The notes beneath the pieces were generated by a model that saw nothing but the letters and a program-made list of their open reading frames with translations, was not told where the DNA came from and did no database searches. Shown here one piece after another: positions 59,578 through 64,000 of a stretch of 64,000 nucleotides of DNA. Positions within the stretch are counted from its first letter, which is position 1; every line of letters begins with the position of its first letter. A program made the translations under genes and the position numbers. Source of the DNA: Bradyrhizobium sp. WSM1743 (lineage in GTDB: Bacteria > Pseudomonadota > Alphaproteobacteria > Rhizobiales > Xanthobacteraceae); NCBI RefSeq assembly GCF_000473065.1, contig NZ_AXAZ01000015.1, positions 1 through 64,000 of the forward strand. Direction: 5' to 3'.

Positions 59578-59874
59578 TCAGCGCGGGCCGCGCGGGCCTG
59601 CACCAGCGCCGCCACGAGCGCCGCGATCACCGCCGGGACCGGCACCGAACACCGGCTTCGGCTTCATCGGCAGCAGGCCTTCGCGCTGCAGCTTCTTGCG
59701 GGCCAGCTTGCGCGCACGGCGCACGGCTTCGGCCTTTTCGCGGGCCTTCTTCTCGGAGGGCTTCTCGTAATGACCGCGGAGCTTCATCTCGCGGAAAATT
59801 CCCTCGCGCTGCATCTTCTTCTTCAGCGCCTTGAGGGCTTGATCGACATTGTTATCGCGAACGAGAACCTGCAC
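59578..59874 (-). CDS. rpsU: 30S ribosomal protein S21
   Basis: 98 aa from a GTG start at 59874 (GAGG 7 bases upstream). The S21 core [20 protein letters not shown] and [20 protein letters not shown] is intact. The C-terminal 28 residues are an added Gly/Arg/Pro-rich tail ([20 protein letters not shown]). S21 is 71 aa in E. coli. It contacts the anti-Shine-Dalgarno region in the 30S subunit. Confidence 0.97.
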   Translation of the reverse strand: MQVLVRDNNVDQALKALKKKMQREGIFREMKLRGHYEKPSEKKAREKAEAVRRARKLARKKLQREGLLPMKPKPVFGAGPGGDRGARGGAGAGPRGPR

Positions 59875-60134
59875 GCGGCATCCTCTTCAGGTGGATCGGA
59901 TTTGAATTCTGGTAAGTCAAAGGGATGGCAAAACGCGCAAGCCCTTAACCTTGAGCGCGGGGATGTATCAGACAAAACCGGAGATGTCCACCGGCCAAGC
60001 GGGTTTTCGGGCCAAGTTCGGCCATCAAATGCGGCGAAAATACCTCCATGCGGCCCCGATTTGGGCGGTTTGACGCCATGGACGGGGCCGCGACCGGAGC
60101 TTTGTTCCGGAATCTTTGCAATGAGGGGACCACA

Positions 60135-60857
60135 ATGGACATGAAAAAATACGCTGCCGAAGCCATCGGCACCTTCTGGCTCACATTCGCGGGTTGCGGG
60201 AGCGCGGTGATCGCCGCCGGCTTCCCCCAGGTCGGCATCGGCCTCGTCGGCGTCTCCTTCGCCTTCGGACTGAGCGTGGTCACCATGGCCTATGCGATCG
60301 GCCACATCTCGGGCTGCCATCTCAACCCGGCCGTCACGGTCGGTCTCTTCGCCGGTGGCCGCTTTCCGGCGGGCCAGATCCTGCCTTACTTGATCGCCCA
60401 GGTGGCGGGCGCGATCGTCGCCGCGTGGCTCCTCTATGTCATCGCGAGCGGGGCGCCCGGCTTCGATGTCGGCAAGGGCTTTGCGTCAAACGGCTATGAC
60501 GCGCATTCGCCAGGCCAGTACAGCATGATCGTATGCTTCCTCACCGAGGTGGTGATGACCATGATGTTCCTGTTCATCATCATGGGTGCCACCCATGGCC
60601 GCGCGCCGGCGGGTTTCGCACCGCTCGCGATCGGGCTCGCGCTGGTGATGATCCATCTCGTCAGCATTCCCGTCACCAACACCTCGGTGAACCCGGCGCG
60701 CAGCACCGGCCCCGCGCTATTCGTCGGCGGCTGGGCGCTGTCGCAGCTTTGGTTGTTCTGGGTTGCTCCGCTGATCGGCGGCGCGCTCGGTGGGGTGATC
60801 TATCGCTGGCTCAGCGAGGAGCCCACCGGCGTCGTCGCGGGCGTGAAGACGGCGTAG
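60135..60857 (+). CDS. aqpZ: Aquaporin Z
   Basis: 240 aa from ATG 60135 (GAGGGGACCACA). Six hydrophobic helices with the two NPA boxes HLNPAVTVG and SVNPARSTG. The aromatic/Arg filter residue is in NPARS. It conducts water across the inner membrane. Confidence 0.97.
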   Translation: MDMKKYAAEAIGTFWLTFAGCGSAVIAAGFPQVGIGLVGVSFAFGLSVVTMAYAIGHISGCHLNPAVTVGLFAGGRFPAGQILPYLIAQVAGAIVAAWLLYVIASGAPGFDVGKGFASNGYDAHSPGQYSMIVCFLTEVVMTMMFLFIIMGATHGRAPAGFAPLAIGLALVMIHLVSIPVTNTSVNPARSTGPALFVGGWALSQLWLFWVAPLIGGALGGVIYRWLSEEPTGVVAGVKTA

Positions 60858-60862
60858 GAAGC

Positions 60863-60913
60863 GTTTTCGAGCGAAGTGGATACCGGTTCGCGTAAAGAAA
60901 ATGCGTCAAAAGA
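60863..60913. repeat. Short dispersed repeat downstream of aqpZ
   Basis: TTTTCGAGCGAAGTGGATAC followed by CGGTTCGCGTAAAGAAAATG matches, from memory, a common Bradyrhizobium intergenic element (GTGGATACCGGTTCGCGT core). No gene is present in the 96-bp gap to purK. Confidence 0.6.
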
Positions 60914-60953
60914 GAAATGGCCAAGCGGGATCGCAGCGTCTACTGCGGTCCCA

Positions 60954-62060
60954 TCACTTGTCCCTGGCGGGGCGAACTTCGGTGACGTGACCCATCTTGC
61001 GGCCGGGGCGCGGCGCGCCCTTGCCGTAGATGTGCACGGTTGCGCCCGGAACGGTCAGCCACTTGTCGTAATCGTTGATCTCATCGCCGATCAGGTTGGT
61101 CATGGTGACGACGTCGCCGTGGCGCACGGGCTTGCCGAGCGGCCAGCCGGCGATGGCGCGGATGTGCTGCTCGAACTGCGAGACCGAGGCGCCGTCGAGC
61201 GTCCAGTGCCCGGAATTGTGCACGCGCGGGGCGATCTCGTTGACCAGCACCTTCGGTCCGGTGCCGTTGGCAAGCACGAACATCTCCACCGTCAGGACGC
61301 CGACATAGTCGAGCGCAGTCGCAATCTTGCTCGCGACGTTGCGCGCCTCGTCCGCGAGCGCGTCGGGGATTGGCGCGGGCGCCCGCGACACTTTCAGGAT
61401 GTGGTCGCGGTGCTCGTTCTCGGTCACGTCGAAACACTCGACATCGCCTGCGGCCGAACGCGCGGCGATCACCGAGATTTCGCGCTCGAACGGCACGAAG
61501 GCCTCCAGGATTGCCGATTTGGTGGCGAGACTGGTCCACACCTTGGCGATGTCGTCGCCCTCGCGGATAATGGCCTGGCCCTTGCCGTCATAGCCGAAGC
61601 GGCGGGTCTTCAGCACCGCCGGGAGGCCGATCCTCAGGATCGCCTCGCGCAGCGAGGAGACGGAGATGACGTCCGCATAGGCCGCAGTGCCGATGCCGAG
61701 CTTCGTCACGAAATCCTTCTCGGCGAGCCGGTCCTGGGTGGTCTCGAGAATCCTGCGATTGGGCAGCACCGGGCGGCGCGCGTCCAGCACCATCGCGGCC
61801 GCCGCCGGCACGTTCTCGAATTCGTAAGTGATGACATCGACGTCGCTCGCGAACAGCTCAAGCGCCTCGACATCGGCATATTCGGCGCAGGTCGCGTTCA
61901 GCACGACGTCGAAGGCCGGCGAGTCCGGATCGGGCGAGAACACCTGGCAGCGCAGGCCGAGCCGCGCCGCGGCCATGGCCAGCATCCGCCCCAATTGTCC
62001 GCCGCCGAGGATTCCGATGGTGTCGCCGGGCTTCAGCTTCACCTGCTTTGCGTCAGTCAC
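60954..62060 (-). CDS. purK: 5-(carboxyamino)imidazole ribonucleotide synthase
   Basis: 368 aa from GTG 62060. ATP-grasp fold: [20 protein letters not shown] at the N-terminus, [19 protein letters not shown] in the ATP-binding region and [20 protein letters not shown] near the active site. It carboxylates AIR with bicarbonate and ATP to N5-CAIR. Its GTG overlaps the stop of purE by 4 bases. Confidence 0.97.
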   Translation of the reverse strand: MTDAKQVKLKPGDTIGILGGGQLGRMLAMAAARLGLRCQVFSPDPDSPAFDVVLNATCAEYADVEALELFASDVDVITYEFENVPAAAAMVLDARRPVLPNRRILETTQDRLAEKDFVTKLGIGTAAYADVISVSSLREAILRIGLPAVLKTRRFGYDGKGQAIIREGDDIAKVWTSLATKSAILEAFVPFEREISVIAARSAAGDVECFDVTENEHRDHILKVSRAPAPIPDALADEARNVASKIATALDYVGVLTVEMFVLANGTGPKVLVNEIAPRVHNSGHWTLDGASVSQFEQHIRAIAGWPLGKPVRHGDVVTMTNLIGDEINDYDKWLTVPGATVHIYGKGAPRPGRKMGHVTEVRPARDK

Positions 62061-62545
62061 GCCTTGTCCTCCGGACGCTCGGCAACCGCGTCGGTCTGCG
62101 CCTTGCGCCAGGCGGCGAGGCGATCGGACAGGGCCGGGTCGGACAATGCCAGCACGGCGGCTGCCAGCAGCGCGGCGTTGATCGCGCCGGCCTTGCCGAT
62201 GGCGAGGGTGCCGACCGGGATACCCGCGGGCATCTGGACGATCGAATAGAGCGAATCGACGCCCTTGAGTGTCTTGGATTCGACGGGAACGCCGAATACC
62301 GGGAGTTCCGTCAGCGCCGCCGCCATGCCGGGCAGATGTGCGGCGCCGCCGGCGCCGGCGATGATGACCTTGTAACCCGCGGCCTTGGCGCCCTTGGCGA
62401 AAGCAAACAGCCGGTCGGGAGTGCGGTGGGCCGAGACGACGCGGCTGTCGACGGCAATGCCGAGCGCATCAAGCGTGTCGGCGGCATGCCGCATCGTGTC
62501 CCAGTCCGACTGGCTTCCCATGATGATGGCGATCGGCGCGGTCAT
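62057..62545 (-). CDS. purE: N5-carboxyaminoimidazole ribonucleotide mutase
   Basis: 162 aa from ATG 62545. The signatures [31 protein letters not shown] and [20 protein letters not shown] are intact. It moves the carboxyl group of N5-CAIR to make CAIR in purine synthesis. It lies in front of purK with overlap, as in most bacteria. Confidence 0.97.
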   Translation of the reverse strand: MTAPIAIIMGSQSDWDTMRHAADTLDALGIAVDSRVVSAHRTPDRLFAFAKGAKAAGYKVIIAGAGGAAHLPGMAAALTELPVFGVPVESKTLKGVDSLYSIVQMPAGIPVGTLAIGKAGAINAALLAAAVLALSDPALSDRLAAWRKAQTDAVAERPEDKA

Positions 62546-62687
62546 GACGTCAATTGTGCCCGGAAAAACAGAAAGATAGGCCAGATTAACGGTTCCGGCC
62601 GGCGGCTCGCAAGGCGGTGGCAAGGAGAAGGGAATCCACTATCCTGTCTTGGTGAATCCCCGCAAGCCTTCATTGAGCAGGATGCCC

Positions 62688-63413
62688 ATGAAGAAACCAA
62701 AAAGGGCTAGCGCCGCGAAGGCCAAAGAGGGCCGGAAGACCAGCACCGGCCGATCCAACGCCGCCCCCAAACGGCTGACCAAGCGTCCGGCGAAGCCGCC
62801 GCGGCCCGCCACGCCGGGCGATGATGGAGCCAAGGACAACATCAGGGCGACGATCCGCGGCTTGCGGACCAAGCTCAGGGAGGCGCAGCGCCGGGTCGCG
62901 GAACTGGAAGCTGCGGCCGACACCGATTTCCTGCTCGAGATTCCCAACCGGCGCGGCTTCGAGCGCGAGCTCGCGCGCGCCATCGCCTATATGAAGCGCT
63001 ACCGCGCCAGCGGGGCGCTGATCGTGCTCGACGTCGATCGGCTGAAGCCGATCAACGATTCGTTCGGCCATGCCGCCGGCGACGAGGTGCTCAAGGCGAT
63101 TGTCGCCACTCTGACGCGGCAGGTCCGTGCCTCCGACGTGGTCGGCCGGCTCGGGGGCGACGAGTTCGCGCTGTTGCTCTGGAATCTCAGCGAGACCGAT
63201 GCCAAGGCAAAGGCCGCGACCTTGGAGCAGGCGATCGACGAATTGTCCTTCGCCTTTCGCGGCCAGCACGTGACCGCGGGCGCTTCTGCCGGCGTCGCGT
63301 TGCTCGGTCCCCACTCCGACGCAGGCCGCGCCCTGGAGGAGGCCGATGCCGCCATGTACGTGCGCAAAGCGCACCGCCGGCACGAGCCGCCGATCAGGCT
63401 GGTCAGCAGCTGA
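62688..63413 (+). CDS. Soluble GGDEF-domain protein (diguanylate cyclase)
   Basis: 241 aa from ATG 62688 (ATG 62682 and TTG 62649 are alternatives). A basic N-terminal segment (KPKRASAAKAKEGRK) precedes a helix of coiled-coil type (LRTKLREAQRRVAELEAAAD). The GGDEF domain follows (about residues 80-238) with VGRLGGDEFALLLW intact and an RASD inhibitory site five residues upstream. It should make c-di-GMP. It has no membrane helix. Confidence 0.92.
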   Translation: MKKPKRASAAKAKEGRKTSTGRSNAAPKRLTKRPAKPPRPATPGDDGAKDNIRATIRGLRTKLREAQRRVAELEAAADTDFLLEIPNRRGFERELARAIAYMKRYRASGALIVLDVDRLKPINDSFGHAAGDEVLKAIVATLTRQVRASDVVGRLGGDEFALLLWNLSETDAKAKAATLEQAIDELSFAFRGQHVTAGASAGVALLGPHSDAGRALEEADAAMYVRKAHRRHEPPIRLVSS

Positions 63414-63415
63414 AT

Positions 63416-63667
63416 TTACAGCGTCAACAGATCTTCCGGCACGTTGCCGAATTTGCGCAGCAGCCTGGCATCGCCGAATTCGCCGGTCATGGGATCGCCG
63501 CTGCGGCTGAACGCGACCGCGCCGATGTGGCCGGTACCGTGCGCCAATATCTCGGCGCGCCGCAACGCGGCGGCCGAGGTCTGGCACTCCTCGGCAGTTC
63601 CCGCGACCGGCGAGCCGTCGGCATCGATCAAGAAGGGCATTGCAACGTAGTAGGTCACATCCGACAT
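63416..63667 (-). CDS. Small hypothetical protein
   Basis: 83 aa (SDVTYYVAMPFLIDADGSPV..AHGTGHIGAVAFSRSGDPMT). It looks like a small alpha/beta protein of the kind annotated as hypothetical across Bradyrhizobium. The neighbouring small ORF upstream is in the same direction. Function unknown. Confidence 0.7.
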   Translation of the reverse strand: MSDVTYYVAMPFLIDADGSPVAGTAEECQTSAAALRRAEILAHGTGHIGAVAFSRSGDPMTGEFGDARLLRKFGNVPEDLLTL

Positions 63668-63688
63668 GGCGTTGCTCCAATGATGAAC

Positions 63689-63904
63689 TCAGGCGGCGCT
63701 GCTCTTGCTCCGCATCTTGCTGCGCGAGGTCTCCGGAATGCAGCCGGCGGAAATCGCCGCCTGCAATTCCTCCAGCTCGGCTTCCAGATATTCGTTGGCC
63801 ATGATCAGCGCCTTGATGGTGCTGCGCAGATTGCCGTCGCACATCGCGATCGCCTGATCGCAGGCCTGTTCATAATGGCTGTTGTCAAGAGGCGTTGCCG
63901 ACAT
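63689..63904 (-). CDS. Small hypothetical protein
   Basis: 71 aa from ATG 63904. It is helical (YEQACDQAIAMCDGNLRSTI, ANEYLEAELEELQAAISAG). It is near the 63416 gene and in the same direction. I do not recognise a family. Confidence 0.7.
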   Translation of the reverse strand: MSATPLDNSHYEQACDQAIAMCDGNLRSTIKALIMANEYLEAELEELQAAISAGCIPETSRSKMRSKSSAA

Positions 63905-64000
63905 CTGCGTTGTCCTTGTGCCTTGTCTTTGCTGGGCCGCTCGAATGTTCCTATTTTGTTCTTTTCGAGTCAAGCGGATTCAGATGCGGCGAGCGGCCGC

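Overview
The window reads as a chromosomal segment of a GC-rich alphaproteobacterium, most likely Bradyrhizobium or a close relative. The reasons are the split three-gene transhydrogenase (pntAA/pntAB/pntB), a GapR/DUF2312 protein beside DUF1244, a 4-TM aa3-oxidase subunit IV-like peptide, a FeeM-type N-acyl amino acid synthase homologue, and intergenic palindromic repeats of the kind common in Bradyrhizobium genomes. No rRNA, tRNA, CRISPR array or complete mobile element was seen.

Layout. 0-0.4 kb: the 5' end of an IS701-family transposase runs off the left edge, followed by a long hairpin repeat. 0.4-6 kb: an SDR dehydrogenase, two YCII-domain proteins, a TetR regulator whose 19-bp inverted repeat also occurs at the promoter of the next gene (DUF2852), a membrane fatty-acid desaturase and a DUF2231 membrane protein. 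6.5-19 kb: the Tol-Pal envelope cluster tolQ-tolR-tolA-tolB, then a GGDEF-EAL membrane protein and a FeeM-like synthase, then pal-cpoB-tilS-ftsH. 19-27 kb: polytopic membrane proteins that look like GT-C glycosyltransferases (two are clear paralogues), with a DPM1/GtrB-like GT2 and a SAM methyltransferase. This is probably an uncharacterised envelope-glycan or lipid-glycosylation locus; an orphan Flp pilin gene follows.

27.7-33.2 kb: a giant cadherin/RTX calcium-binding protein gene on the minus strand, about 1,840 codons long. It is interrupted by one in-frame TAG and two apparent frameshifts. 33.3-35.8 kb: a secreted protein of unknown function and a secreted M23 peptidase diverge from a 741-bp non-coding gap.

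36-50 kb: TetR, pyruvate kinase with DUF1036, DUF1244, GapR, a class III adenylate cyclase with TPRs, two periplasmic wall-active proteins (DUF882/M15-like and a YkuD L,D-transpeptidase), a sigma-54 response regulator and a PepF oligopeptidase. An AbrB-Doc toxin-antitoxin-like pair follows, with a perfect 22-bp palindrome upstream and a Fic motif that has lost its catalytic residues.

50.5-64 kb: an oxidase subunit IV-like peptide, the transhydrogenase operon, an alpha/beta hydrolase, an NhaD-like antiporter, ChaA, a cupin, an Ala/Pro-rich membrane-anchored protein, a TPR lipoprotein, rpsU, aqpZ, purEK, a soluble GGDEF protein and two small conserved-looking ORFs. The strongest candidates for something undescribed are the GT-C/GT2 cluster, the broken RTX-cadherin gene, the FeeM plus c-di-GMP insertion inside the tol-pal locus, and the TA pair with a degenerate toxin.
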